Of a stretch of DNA of 64,000 bases, positions 47,962 to 59,022 are shown piece after piece; the stretch's first letter is position 1, and each line of letters opens with the position of its first letter. The DNA lies in assembly GCA_013350285.1 (NCBI GenBank), contig JAAXWG010000006.1, positions 1-64,000 on the forward strand, written 5' to 3'. The position numbers and the translations under genes were made by a program. The DNA comes from Candidatus Altimarinota bacterium. GTDB lineage: Bacteria; Patescibacteriota; Gracilibacteria; BD1-5; UBA6164. Under the pieces are notes generated by a model that saw only the letters and a program-made list of their open reading frames with translations, searched no databases and was not told the DNA's origin.

Positions 47962-49539
47962 ATGCAACCACTCAAAATTTGGGAAGAAAAAATAAAAAAA
48001 AAGAGATATCAAAGCTCTTTTCGTGATTTTTTACAAGATATTGCAAGTAATATCCCCTTTGTTCTTTATAAAATGCCTTTTTGAATTTCTCGTTTTCCTC
48101 CAACAGAGAGAATAAAAATTTTTAATAATTTAGAATACGAAAAAGATCGTGATACTTTGATAAAAAGAGGAAATGATTATGATTTTGAAATAAATTTTTT
48201 CCAAAATTATAAAAATTTGATAGATAAAATTTGAGTTGCTGCAACGATGCAAGACCCAAAAGGAGAAAATATTACTTATGGAGAAGCAGTTCGGTTTTCA
48301 AAAAATGTCTACCTTTCTTTTATTGTAATCAAAAGTTGTGAAAATATTTTTTATACTTTTTATTCTCAAGAAGAATGTAAAAATGTCTTTAATTCTGTAA
48401 TGGTTTGGGATCATTCAGAAATTATTTATTTTAGCACTGCTATTTTAAAATCATATAAAATATTTTATTCAAGATACATAGTTAATTCTAATAATATTTG
48501 GTTTTCAAGTAATTTAATAGGATGTAGTGAATGTATTTTTTGTGATAATCTTCATAATCAGAAGTATTGCATAAAAAATAAAGAATATAAAAAAGAAGAA
48601 TATTTTTTAAAAAAAGAAGAAATACTGAAAGAAAAGCATAATTTTCAAGATTATTATAATAGAGTAAATAAAAAAGCAGAAAATATTTCAAGTGAAAATG
48701 TAAGTGGAAATTTTTGTGTTTATAGTGAAAATGTAGAAAATTGATATTTTTGTTATCGTCTTCAAAATGCAAGAAATGCATTTTTTGTCGGACATAGTAA
48801 TGGAAGAAAAAATGTACTTGACACTATTTGTAGTGATGATCCTTGATTTTGAGATTTGTATGGATGTTCTAATATGGGAAGTGCAGAAAATTGTTATTTA
48901 TCAAATTGTTTTATAGGCTCAAACTTGTTTTATTGTTATGATTTGCTTGATTGTCATCATTGTATAGGATGTATAAGCTTAAGAAATAAATCTTTTTGTA
49001 TTCTTAATAAAGAGTACTCTAAGGAAGAATGGTATGACCTCGCTCATAAAATATTTGCTTCTATGGAAAAAGATAAAATTCTCTGAGAAGTATTTCCTGC
49101 TTCTATGAATCCACTTTATTTTAATGATACTCTTGCCCATTTATTTTGAGATTTTAAAAAGGATGAAATTGTTGAGAAGGGATTTATGTGGAGAGATGAA
49201 AAGATAAAAGTTGATATTCCTGAAGATGCTGAGGTTGTGTATGTAAAAAAAACCCCAGTCCTATCGGATATTTTAGAAAATACTCCCCCTGCTCGTTCCT
49301 CGCTTCCCCCTCAATTGAGGGGGACTCAAGGGGGAGTTCTTTTAGAATACCAAGGTTTTGACGAAAATTGAGTTTGGCAAATAAATCCAGAAATATTAAA
49401 AAAAGTAATTATTGATAAAAATGGAGATTATTATAAAATTATTTCACAAGAATATGATTTTCTTATGAAATATGGACTTCCATTACCTGAAATTCATTGG
49501 CTTGAAAGAATTAGACTTTGATTAAAAAATAATCTTTAA
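47962..49539 (+). CDS. Cys-rich repeat protein B (525 aa), palindrome inside coding region
   Basis: Tandem paralogue of the preceding gene, starting 13 nt after its stop (MQPLKIWEEKIKKKRYQSSFRDF). Same layout: a repeat region with KNVYLSFIVIKSCENIFYTFY, NNIWFSSNLIGCSECIFCDNLHNQKYCI, then YDLLDCHHCIGCISLRNKSFCILNKEYSKEEW and the conserved tail LPEIHWLERIRLGLKNN. Residues ~441-458 are encoded by the second copy of the 53-bp palindrome (49282-49334); compared with A there are also about 12 extra residues just before it (KKTPVLSDILEN). The insert lies at the same point of the alignment in both. Function unknown. Confidence 0.85.
49282..49334 (+). repeat. 53-bp palindromic element inserted in frame in protein B
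   Basis: Identical to 47698-47750 except C to T at one site, which makes the inner palindrome perfect (ccccctcaattgaggggg). Flanking sequence downstream is only about 80 percent identical between the two genes, so the element is better conserved than its host. Confidence 0.8.
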
Positions 49540-49545
49540 ACAATA

Positions 49546-49578
49546 AAAAAACTACTTGATTTATCAAGTAGTTTTTTT
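49546..49578. terminator. Bidirectional terminator between protein B and the RRM gene
   Basis: Long stem aaaaaactacttgat/atcaagtagtttttt with a short loop and T run, working for both converging genes. Confidence 0.85.
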
Positions 49579-49595
49579 ATTAATTTTTTTAAAAA

Positions 49596-49892
49596 TTATG
49601 CAACATCTTTTTTTCTTGCATAATCAATAAATACTTTTCTTCCACCAAGTTCAGCACCATTGAATTTTTCTTTTACAGTAGTTGCTGTTTCAATATCTTT
49701 AAATTCAACAAAACCACATCCTTTACTTCTATTTCTTTCTCTATCCCAAAGAACTTTAGCTGAAACAACTTCAGCATGTTCAGTAAAAGTTTGAAGAAGG
49801 TCATCACTTGTAATATCCCAAGAAAGACTTCTAATAAATAAAGTATTATTTGGTTCTGCAGGAGTAGTATCTCCCATTTTTTTATCGTACAT
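49596..49892 (-). CDS. RRM-domain RNA-binding protein (98 aa)
   Basis: A single RNA-recognition motif: RNP-2 LFIRSL (~18-23) and RNP-1 KGCGFVEF (~57-64), with the beta-alpha-beta pattern DDLLQTFTEHAEVVSAKVLWD between. Such stand-alone bacterial RRM proteins bind RNA, often in cold adaptation, as in cyanobacteria. I give the longest ATG (49892, MYDKKMGDTT); ATG 49877 is an alternative. None of its seven Gly codons that I read is TGA. Monocistronic. Confidence 0.9.
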   Translation of the reverse strand: MYDKKMGDTTPAEPNNTLFIRSLSWDITSDDLLQTFTEHAEVVSAKVLWDRERNRSKGCGFVEFKDIETATTVKEKFNGAELGGRKVFIDYARKKDVA

Positions 49893-50073
49893 AAAAACAA
49901 TAATAATAAATAAAATATGAACAAAAACCTAGGAACTTAACTTAATGAGACACTTCTCCCTGATTTCTTTGAAAATTTCGTAAAAAAGAAAACCATTAAA
50001 ATGAGCCTTTATATTTTTGTACGAGGTAAGTATACATATATATCAAAAAAAGGAAAATATTTTTTTTATTTTC

Positions 50074-51123
<1,050 letters not shown>

Positions 51124-51210
51124 TTTCTCATTATATAACAAAAATTAAGTGGAAAAATATTACTTATAAAGGTGATAAAATCAAAATTTTATTTTTAATT
51201 TATTTTTTTT

Positions 51211-51238
51211 TTGACAAAATAAATCTTTTTAATACAAT
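51211..51238 (+). promoter_or_regulatory. Promoter of the ribosomal protein operon
   Basis: Consensus TTGACA (51211-51216) and TACAAT (51233-51238), 16-nt spacer, ~127 nt before rplC and divergent from pheS. Confidence 0.75.
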
Positions 51239-51278
51239 AGCTTGGCTTTTTCAAAAATTTTTTGAAAGTTATGTATTT

Positions 51279-51337
51279 AGAGGTTAAGTTAAACTGTATT
51301 TTAAGCTAAAAATAAGTAAAATATAAGTTTAACCTCT
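51279..51337 (+). promoter_or_regulatory. Structured leader of the ribosomal protein operon
   Basis: Arms agaggttaa (51279-51287) and ttaacctct (51329-51337) can close a ~40-nt loop about 28 nt before rplC; an earlier hairpin lies at 51249-51271. This resembles an autoregulatory r-protein leader in position, but I see no match to a known L4-type leader fold. Confidence 0.45.
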
Positions 51338-51364
51338 GACTTTATTTTTAATAAAAAAAATGAT

Positions 51365-51967
51365 ATGGCTTGAATAATAGCAAAAAAACTTGAAATGACG
51401 AGAGTTATTAAGGGGGATAAATTTGTCCCTGTTACTCTTTTACAAATTCCTGAATTGATGGTTGTTTGAATGAAAACAATAGAAAGAGACTGATATTCTG
51501 CTCTTATTGTAGGTGTTTTATGAAAAGAAAAAGAATTACAAATAAAAGAAGGAAATAAAACTTTGAATAAAAGTAAATTTGAGCAAATAGAAGAATTTGA
51601 AATAAATGAATGAGAAGGACAATTTAATGTGGGAGATAAAATTACTATTGATGTACTTGATTGAATTGAAAAAGTAGAAATAGAATGAATATCAAAATGA
51701 AAATGATTTGCCTGAGCAATGAAAAGATGGAATTTTTCTTGAGGACCTTGAAGGGTTTGATCTAAATTCCATAGAGCACTTGGTTCTATTGGTAATAGAA
51801 AACCAAGAAGAACACATAAAGGAAAGAAAATGCATGGACATATGGGGTGTGAAAAAATAAATTTAAAAAAGGTTCCTCTTGAATTAGTAAATAAAGAAAT
51901 TTCTGTTATTGGGGTGAGAGGAGGAGTTCCTGGAGGAAGAAATTCTTTCGTAAATATAAGTTTTTAA
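51365..51967 (+). CDS. rplC: 50S ribosomal protein L3 (uL3)
   Basis: First gene of the operon. The start is ATG 51365 (MAGIIAKKLEMTRVIKGDKFVPVTLLQIP); the ATG at 51360 is out of frame. The central conserved patch [34 protein letters not shown] and HMGCEKINLKKV mark L3. Of its Gly codons more than half are TGA, with about nine in a 30-codon run (51690-51770). Length 200 aa. L3 lies at the base of the peptidyl-transferase centre. Confidence 0.97.
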
Positions 51968-51984
51968 TTACTAATAATTAATAG

Positions 51985-52608
51985 ATGGAAAAAGTAGTTT
52001 TAGATCAAAACGGGAAAGAAGCTGGAATGGTTGTTCTCGATGAAAACATATTTGGTGTAGAATTAAATGAAGGACTTGTTCATAGAGCACTTATGTATCA
52101 ATTATCAAATGGAAGAACAAATGTTGCTCATACAAAAACAAGAGGAGAAAGAAGAGGATCTACAAGAAAAATATACAAACAAAAATGAACAGGAAGAGCA
52201 AGAATGGGATCAAATAGATCTCCTTTAAGAAAAAAATGAGGAGTTGCATTTGGACCACTTAATGTTCAAAACTTTACTATTACTATGAATAAAAAAGAAA
52301 GAAGAAAGGCATTATTTTGTGTTTTATCTTCTAAATTAAGAGATAATAAACTTATAATAGTAGATGATATTAAATTACAGGAAATAAAAACAAAAAAAAT
52401 GTTAGAATTAATGAATAATCTTCCTATAGAAAAAACAGCACTTCTTGCTTTAGATGAAAAAAATGAGATTGTTGAAAAATCTTTGGCAAATTTAGCAAAT
52501 GTAAAATCTATCCTTGTGGATTATTTAAATATTGCTGATTTACTTAAATATAAAAGTTTGATTTTATTAAAAGCTTCTTTAGAAAAAATTAATGCTTTAG
52601 CTAAATAA
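51985..52608 (+). CDS. rplD: 50S ribosomal protein L4 (uL4)
   Basis: The 207-aa L4 has the exit-tunnel loop signature [46 protein letters not shown] (~50-95), the universal feature of this protein. TGA-Gly is used twice in that loop. It follows rplC by 17 nt. In many bacteria L4 also represses its own operon; the leader at 51279 would be its target if that holds here. Confidence 0.97.
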
Positions 52609-52625
52609 TTACTAATAATATCATT

Positions 52626-52919
52626 ATGAGAATATATAGAATATTAAAAAAACCAATCGTAACTGAAAAAACTTCAAATTTAGAAATGACAAAATCTTGT
52701 TATGTTTTTGAAGTATCTCAGGATGCAACAAAAATTGATGTTAAGAAGGCTATTTCAGAAATATACTGAGTTCAAGTTGAGTCTGTAAATATAGTACACT
52801 TAAGAGAAAAATTTAAATTTGGAAGAAAGTGAATGCAAACAAAAAGATCTGCTTTTAAAAAGGCTTATGTAACACTAAAAGATAAGACTGCAAAAATAGA
52901 TTTTTCTTTAGTAAAATAA
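52626..52919 (+). CDS. rplW: 50S ribosomal protein L23 (uL23)
   Basis: The 97-aa product begins MRIYRILKKPIVTEKTS, the L23 start, and has the loop FGRKGMQTKRSAFKKAYVTL with TGA-Gly. L23 lies at the tunnel exit and docks trigger factor and SRP. It is 17 nt after rplD; no Shine-Dalgarno is seen. Confidence 0.95.
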
Positions 52920-52944
52920 TAATTTAGTTTTTAATTAAAAGATT

Positions 52945-53793
52945 GTGGCTATCAAGAAATTTAACCCTACTACTCCAGGGAGAAGACAAATGACAGGATA
53001 TACTTTTGAAGAACTAACAACTTCAAAACCATATAGAAATTTGACAATAAAACTTCAAAAGCATGCAGGAAGAAATAATTCTGGAAGAATTACTGTAAGG
53101 CATCAATGAGGTTGAGTTGCTCAAAGATATAGATTGGTAGACTTTTACTTTCACGATAAAATTGATATAGAGGCAAAAGTTGAAACAATAGAGTATGATC
53201 CATATAGAACTGCTTATATTGCACTTGTTTGTTATAGAGATGGAGAAAGAAGATATGTTCTTGCTCATAAAGATATGAAAGTTGGAGATGTGATTGTAAC
53301 AAAAAAAGAAGCAGGTCTTGCTTCTGGAAATAGAATGGAAATAGGAAATATTCCAGTAGGGATGCAAGTGTATAATTTGGAATTAATTGTTAATTCTTGA
53401 GCAAGCTCTATTAGATCAGCAGGAACATCTGGACTTGTATTTTCTCAAGAATGAGAATATAGTCAAGTGAAAATGCCGTCAGGAGAAATTAGACTTGTAC
53501 ATAAAAAATGTTATGCAACACTTGGGCAGGTATCAAATATAGATCATAATCAAGTTGTTATAGGAAAAGCCTGAAGATCAAGACATATGGGAGTGAGACC
53601 AACAGTACTTTGAAAATCTATGAATCCTGTTGATCACCCACATGGTTGATGAGAAGGTCATTCTCCTATTGGTATGAAAGCACCAAAAACACCTTGGGGA
53701 ATGCCAGCACTTGGATATAAAACAAGAAGTAGGAAAAAAATAACAAATAAGTGGATATTAAAAACAAGAAAAGGAAAACTCCTTATTAAATAA
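52945..53793 (+). CDS. rplB: 50S ribosomal protein L2 (uL2)
   Basis: The start is GTG 52945 ([18 protein letters not shown]), one of a few non-ATG starts here. The 282-aa chain carries [49 protein letters not shown] and the catalytic-region [22 protein letters not shown], with TGA coding several of these glycines. L2 is a core peptidyl-transferase protein. Confidence 0.97.
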
Positions 53794-53814
53794 TTTAATT
53801 TATAAGTTTTGTCT

Positions 53815-54081
53815 ATGACAAGAAGTCTAAAAAAATGACCTTATATATATGAGAGATTGGTAAAAAAAGTAAATACTCTTAATGAACAAGGGAAAAAAAC
53901 AGTTATAAAAACTTGGGCAAGAGATTGTACAGTTGTTCCTGAGTTTGTTGGGCATACTTTTGGTGTTCACAATGGAAAAGCACATACTCCTGTATTTGTT
54001 ACGGAAGATATGGTGGGACATAAATTATGAGAATTTTCTCCTACTCGTATTTTTAGGGCACATCCTGGAAATAAGAAATAA
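53815..54081 (+). CDS. rpsS: 30S ribosomal protein S19 (uS19)
   Basis: An 88-aa S19: [19 protein letters not shown] (the KKGPYI glycine is TGA), then [52 protein letters not shown], the family core. It lies in the usual place between rplB and rplV; TGA also occurs in GHKLGEF. Confidence 0.97.
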
Positions 54082-54111
54082 TAAATACTTTAAAAATAAT
54101 TTAACTTAATT

Positions 54112-54438
54112 ATGAAAGCTTACGGGAAAAATATTAGAATTTCTCCAAAAAAAATGTTGGTTATTGCTGAAATAGTAAAAGGAAAGGAGGCTTCTGAAGC
54201 TTTAAAGTTTCTTAAGTTTGCTCCAAAAAAATGAGCACAAATGCTTTATAAGATTCTTTACTCAGCAGTAAAAAATGCAGAAAACAATAATAATCAAGAT
54301 GCAGCACATCTTTATATAGATTCACTTATTGTTTCAAAAGGAATTGTATACAAGAGAGGGAATCCTGTTTCAAGAGGAAGAACACACTCTATTTTAAAAA
54401 GAACTTCTAATATAAAGTTAGAATTACAAGTTAAGTAA
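54112..54438 (+). CDS. rplV: 50S ribosomal protein L22 (uL22)
   Basis: The 108-aa product has RISPKKMLVIAEIVKGKEASEALKFLKFAPKKGAQMLYKILYSAVKNAENN (the L22 core) and a C-terminal beta-hairpin KRGNPVSRGRTHSILKRTSNIKLEL that lines the exit tunnel. Macrolide-related residues lie in this hairpin. Position between rpsS and rpsC is standard. One Gly is TGA. Confidence 0.96.
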
Positions 54439-54463
54439 TAATTTAATACTAATAAATTTATCT

Positions 54464-55099
54464 ATGTGACATAAAGTTAGTCCTATAGCATTTAGAATAC
54501 CATACATAAAAACTTGGAAATCATCTTGGTTTGCTGGAAAAAGAGATTATTCAAAATATCTTGGTATTGATTTAAAGGTAAGAGAAATTCTTAAAAAACA
54601 ATTAACAGGAATTCCTCTTGGTGATATTCTTGTATCTCGTGATCAAGATACATTGAATATAGATGTTTATACTTCAAAAGCAGCTCTTATTCTTGGTAAA
54701 ACTTGAGAAAATCTTGAAAATCTTCAAGAAAATGTTTCAAAACAAACAGGATTAAAAGTTGTAATTAATGTAAAAGAAATAAGAAAGCCAGATATAAATG
54801 CAAAAATTGTAGGATATATGGTAGCAAATCAAATGGAAAAAAGAATGCCATATAAAAGAGCAATTAAGCAAGCAATAGCAAAGGCTATGGAAAAATGAGC
54901 AAAAGGAATTAAGATAAAAGTTTGAGGAAGATTGAATGGAACAGAAATTGCAAGAAAGGAGACATTTAAAGAAGGAAATATTCCTACTCAAACTATGAGA
55001 GCAGATATAGATTATTCTACAACAAGAGCAGAAACTATTTATGGTACAATAGGACTGAAGGTATGGATTTACAAAGGTGATATTTTTAAGAAAAATTAA
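54464..55099 (+). CDS. rpsC: 30S ribosomal protein S3 (uS3)
   Basis: The second codon is TGA: ATG TGA CAT AAA gives [13 protein letters not shown], the canonical MGxKxxPxxxR start, so here the standard code would stop immediately. A KH domain (~50-115) and the C-terminal [20 protein letters not shown] and [15 protein letters not shown] follow. Length 211 aa, close to the family norm. S3 forms part of the mRNA entry channel. Confidence 0.97.
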
Positions 55100-55145
55100 T
55101 TTTATCTTGACATTATAAAAATTTTTATATACTAATTTGGACACC

Positions 55146-55550
55146 ATGTTACAACCGAAGACAACTAAATATAGAAAAACCCATAGAGGAAGACTGAAAT
55201 GATTAGCAATAAGATGATCACAAATAGCTTTTTGAAGCTATGGATTAAAGACTACAACAAGATGATTTATTACATCGAGACAAATTGAATCCGCAAGAAG
55301 AGCGATGGTAAGATATATTAAAAGGGGGTGAAAAATTTGGATTAGAATATTTCCAGATAGACCTTTTACAAAAAAGCCACTTGAGGTTCCAATGGGATGA
55401 GGAAAATGATCTCTTGAGATGTTTAGAGCCCCTGTAAAACCTGGAAGAATTCTGTTTGAAATAACAGGAGTAACACCAGAAATTGCGAGGGAGGCTTTTA
55501 GACTTGCTGCTTATAAACTACCAGTAAAAACTAAAATATTAGTTGATTAA
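55146..55550 (+). CDS. rplP: 50S ribosomal protein L16 (uL16)
   Basis: The 134-aa product starts [21 protein letters not shown], then [63 protein letters not shown], all conserved; many Gly are TGA including GWIRFGLK-type sites. L16 sits near the A site and E site. It ends 10 nt before rpmC. Confidence 0.97.
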
Positions 55551-55560
55551 AAAATAATTT

Positions 55561-55785
55561 ATGAAAGAAATAAAAGATTTAAAACTAAAAGAAATGTCTA
55601 AAGTGCTTGAATTAGCTCCTGAAGAAATCATTTCTGAAATAAAATCTTCTGAAAAAAAGATGTTTGAATTAAATATGAAACTCCAAGTAAATGAATTAAA
55701 GCAAACTCATCTTTTAAAAGCTTTAAGAAGATATATAGCAAGACTAAAAACAGTTGCAGTGAATAAATGAGTTAATATTTGTTAA
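55561..55785 (+). CDS. rpmC: 50S ribosomal protein L29 (uL29)
   Basis: A helical 74-aa protein: MKEIKDLKLKEMSKVLELAPEE..., then the LRRYIARLKTVAVNKGVNIC ending with one TGA-Gly. It is longer at the N-terminus than the 60-65 aa norm but the K-rich helix pair and operon place (rplP-rpmC-rpsQ) identify it. Confidence 0.9.
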
Positions 55786-55807
55786 TTTATAAGGTAATTT
55801 TTTTTCA

Positions 55808-56038
55808 ATGAGAACAAAAAAAGGATTAGTAACAAGTTCAAAAATGGATAAGACAATAGTTGTCTCTGTTATAAGTTATAAAAATCATCCAAAGTATAAA
55901 AAGAGATTTAAGGTTACAAGTAAGTATTATGCTCACGATGAAGGGAATTCTTGTTTAGAAGGAGATATGGTTCTTATAAAAGAAGTAAGACCTCTTTCTA
56001 AAACAAAAAGATGGGAACTTGTAGAAAAATATAGTTAA
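55808..56038 (+). CDS. rpsQ: 30S ribosomal protein S17 (uS17)
   Basis: The 76-aa product MRTKKGLVTSSKMDKTIVVSVISYKNHPKYKKRFKVTSKYYAHDE has the S17 core (K-MDKTI-V), then GDMVLIKEVRPLSKTKRWELVEKYS. It contains no TGA and reads through in the standard code. Its gene sits between rpmC and rplN. Confidence 0.96.
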   Translation: MRTKKGLVTSSKMDKTIVVSVISYKNHPKYKKRFKVTSKYYAHDEGNSCLEGDMVLIKEVRPLSKTKRWELVEKYS

Positions 56039-56063
56039 TTTAATATTTAAATAATAGGAGAAT

Positions 56064-56432
56064 ATGGTACAACCAGAATCTAGATTATTTGTAACAGACA
56101 ATTCTTGAGCAAAGGAAGTATTGTGTATAAAAGTGCTTGGAGGATCAAAAAGAAGATATGCTTGAGTTGGAGATATTATTGTTTGCTCTGTTAAAAAAGC
56201 ACTTCCAGATGGAAATATAAAAAAGAAAAAAGTAGTAAAAGCTGTTATCGTAAGAACAGCAAAAGAAATAAAAAGAGCAGATGGAACTTATGTAAGATTT
56301 GATGATAATGCTTGTGTGATAATAGGTGAAGATGGAAATCCAAAGGGAACAAGAATTTTCTGACCAGTAGCAAGGGAATTAAAAAATAAATGATTCCAAA
56401 AAATAATAAGCTTGGCACCAGAAGTTTTATAA
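56064..56432 (+). CDS. rplN: 50S ribosomal protein L14 (uL14)
   Basis: The 122-aa L14: [46 protein letters not shown], then [33 protein letters not shown] clear GGAGA (56057-56061) lies four bases before ATG; this fits the altered anti-Shine-Dalgarno of this 16S (UCUCC) better than the usual GGAGG. Few genes in this window show such a site. Confidence 0.97.
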
Positions 56433-56449
56433 TTAATAACAATATTCTT

Positions 56450-56800
56450 ATGAAAATTAGGGTTTGAGACAAAGTAAAGGTTATGTCTTGAAAAAGAATT
56501 GATAAAAACAAAGAAGCAAAAGTGCTTAAAGTTTTTAAAGAAGATAATAAAATTTTACTAGAAGGAGTAAATATAGCAACAAGACATATAAAAAAATCAG
56601 GAGCAACTCCATGACAAATTGTTAAAGTTGAAAAATCAATAGATGCTTCTAGTGTAATGCTTGTTTGTCCAATAACAAATAAACCAACAAGAGTTGGATT
56701 TGTTGAAATAGAAGAAAAAGGAAAAATAAAAAAAATGAGATACTCAAAAATAGCAACAAAGATGAATGGAAAAACTCCATCAGAATGTATTATTAAGTAG
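56450..56800 (+). CDS. rplX: 50S ribosomal protein L24 (uL24)
   Basis: KIRVGDKVKVMSGKRIDKNKEAKVLKVF is the KOW motif of L24 (TGA-Gly twice). The product is 116 aa and ends at TAG 56798-56800. The C-terminal segment KIKKMRYSKIATKMNGKTPSECIIK matches the family. It starts L24 assembly of the 50S; position after rplN is standard. Confidence 0.95.
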
Positions 56801-56823
56801 TTTTATTTACTAAGTATATACCA

Positions 56824-57363
56824 ATGTACCTTAAAGAAAAATATGTAAAAGAAATTATACCGACTCTAAAAGAAAGTCTAAAATGCCAAAATATTATGGA
56901 AGTACCAAAAATTGAGAAAATAGTACTTAATATGGGAATTGGAACTTTTATAAAAACAGGAAATAAAGATTTTTCAGTTTTGAAGAACCATTTTGCTCTT
57001 ATTGCAGGTCAGGCACCAAGTGTAAGATATGCAAAAAAAGCAATATCAAACTTTAAATTGAGAGCAGGAATGCCTGTAGGACTTTCTGTGACTTTAAGAG
57101 GAGAAAGAATGTATATCTTCTTGGAAAAACTTATAAATATTGTTCTTCCAAGAGTGAGAGACTTTAGAGGGATAAATAAGAATGGTTTTGATAAAGAAGG
57201 AAATTATAATTTCTGAGTGAAAGAACATTCTATATTTCTAGAAGTTCCACAAGATGATGTAGTAAAAAATCATGGACTACAGATAACAATAAAGACAACG
57301 GCAAGAGATAAAGATTGAGGAAAGCAATTACTTACTATGATGGGATTTCCTTTTTCTAAATAA
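56824..57363 (+). CDS. rplE: 50S ribosomal protein L5 (uL5)
   Basis: The 179-aa product MYLKEKYVKEIIPTLKESLKC has the MEVPKIEKIVLNMGIGTF core, GQAPSVRYAKKAISNFKLRAGMPVGLSVTLRGERMYIFLEKLI and the ending TARDKDGGKQLLTMMGFPF. L5 anchors 5S rRNA. TGA supplies Gly near 57214 and in the end. It begins 23 nt after rplX. Confidence 0.97.
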
Positions 57364-57386
57364 ATTTAATTTTTAATAGTTTTTTA

Positions 57387-57611
57387 ATGGCTAGAAAATC
57401 AAAAATTGCTAAAGCAAAACAATTGAAGACAAAGTTTTTAAGAGCTTTAGAATCATGAAAAAAACCAAAATTTGCTACAAAAGTTTTTAATGTTTGTAGT
57501 GTATGTGGGAGAACGAGATGATATTTAGGGAACTTTGATATTTGTAGAATTTGTTTTAGAGAAAAAGCGAATGCTGGAGAATTACCTTGAGTAAGAAAAT
57601 CTAGTTGGTAG
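57387..57611 (+). CDS. rpsN: 30S ribosomal protein S14 (uS14, zinc form)
   Basis: A short 74-aa S14 with two CxxC pairs (CSVCGR...CRICFRE) for a zinc ion, the C+ form, and the family ending ARELPGVRKSSW (here ANAGELPGVRKSSW). TGA codes Gly three times including in TRGYLG. It is a little longer than the usual 61-aa zinc form because of N-terminal residues. Confidence 0.95.
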
Positions 57612-57647
57612 TATAAAATTAAGTTTAGTTTATAATTTTTTTTGGTT

Positions 57648-58040
57648 ATGATAATAGATCCTATTGGAGATTTATTAACAAGAGTAAGAAATGCCTATAT
57701 GGCAAGAATAGAATTAATAAGAATTCCTTATTCTAAGTTAAAAGCAGACATTGTTAAGATTTTGAAAAAAAATAAATATGTTTTTGATTTTGAAGTTGTA
57801 GAAGAAAACAATAAAAAATTTATTGATGTAAAATTGAATGATATAAGAATAACAAAATATATTCCTACTTTTAAGAGGATTAGTAAACCATGACAAAGAA
57901 TATATGTAGGAGCTAAAGATATTAAGAAATCAAGAAATGGAAAAGGTATTTATATTGTTTCTACTCCAAGATGAGTAGTAACTTGATATGAAGCAAGAAC
58001 TCTTAATGTTTGAGGAGAACTTATTTGTGAAATTTTTTAA
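57648..58040 (+). CDS. rpsH: 30S ribosomal protein S8 (uS8)
   Basis: MIIDPIGDLLTRVRNAYMARIELIRIPYSKLKADIVKILKKNKYV is the S8 N-domain and STPRGVVTGYEARTLNVGGELICEIF the C-domain, with four TGA-Gly in it. I use ATG 57648; a TTG two codons earlier is an alternative. It is 130 aa, the family norm, and central to 16S assembly. Confidence 0.96.
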
Positions 58041-58085
58041 TAAAATAATTTCATTATTTAATAGTAATTTTTAATTGATTATACT

Positions 58086-58625
58086 ATGTCTAGAATTGGA
58101 AAAATGCCTGTTACAATACCTGAAAAGGTTGAAGTAGATTTAAAAGGGAGTCAATTTTCAGTAAAATGACCTCTTGGAAATTTATCATTTACTTTTTCAG
58201 AAAAAGTAAAAATAAAAAAAGAAGAAAATTCTCTTATCGTTGAACCAGTTGGAGAAGATGCTTGAGCTTTATGGGGAACGACAAGAGCAGTTATAGCAAA
58301 TATGCTCGAATGAGTTTCAGAAGGATATAAAAAGACTTTAGAGCTTCAATGAGTTGGGTACAAATTTGAAGTACAAGGAAATAAAATTATAATGAGTCTT
58401 TGATTTTCTCATAAGGTTGAAATGACTCCTCCAGAAGGAATAAAAGTAACACTTGATGAAAAAGAAAAAAATACAATACATATTTTTGGTATTGATAAAC
58501 AGCTTGTTTGAGAATTTACTGCAAAAGTAAGAGCAAAAAAGAAACCAGAGCCATATAAAGGAAAATGAATTAGATATGCAGGAGAACAAGTAAGAAGAAA
58601 AGCAGGAAAAACAGGAAAAAAATAA
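58086..58625 (+). CDS. rplF: 50S ribosomal protein L6 (uL6)
   Basis: The 179-aa product starts MSRIGKMPVTIPEKVEVDL, has FSVKGPLGNLSFTF (TGA-Gly), GVGYKFEVQGNKIIMSLGFSHKVE and the diagnostic C-terminal [45 protein letters not shown]. Position in the operon between rpsH and rplR is standard. Confidence 0.97.
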
Positions 58626-58651
58626 AAATATTAATAATTAATTCTTTGTTT

Positions 58652-58996
58652 ATGTTAAAGAAAACCCTTGTAAGATTAAAGAGGAAAATAAGAGTAAGAG
58701 TAAAAATTTCTTGAACTCCATTAAGACCTCGTTTAGCAGTTTACAGAAGTAATGCAAATATTTATGCACAACTTATTGATGATACAACTGGAAATGTGCT
58801 TTGTGCTAGTTCTGATATAAAAATGAAAAAAGAAGGAAATAAGACAGAAATGGCGAAGAAAGTAGGAGAAGATATAGCAAAAGTAGCTTTAGAAAAATGA
58901 GTAAATGAAATAGTTTTTGATAGAGGAGGGTTTCTCTATCACGGAAGAGTAAAAGCTTTGGCTGAATGAGCAAGGGCTGGTTGATTAAAATTTTAA
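58652..58996 (+). CDS. rplR: 50S ribosomal protein L18 (uL18)
   Basis: The 114-aa product [32 protein letters not shown] has the L18 core, and [26 protein letters not shown] is its C-terminal signature with three TGA-Gly. L18 binds 5S rRNA beside L5. It lies 26 nt after rplF and 26 nt before rpsE. Confidence 0.97.
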
Positions 58997-59022
58997 TTAC
59001 TTACTTAATTAATAATTAATTT

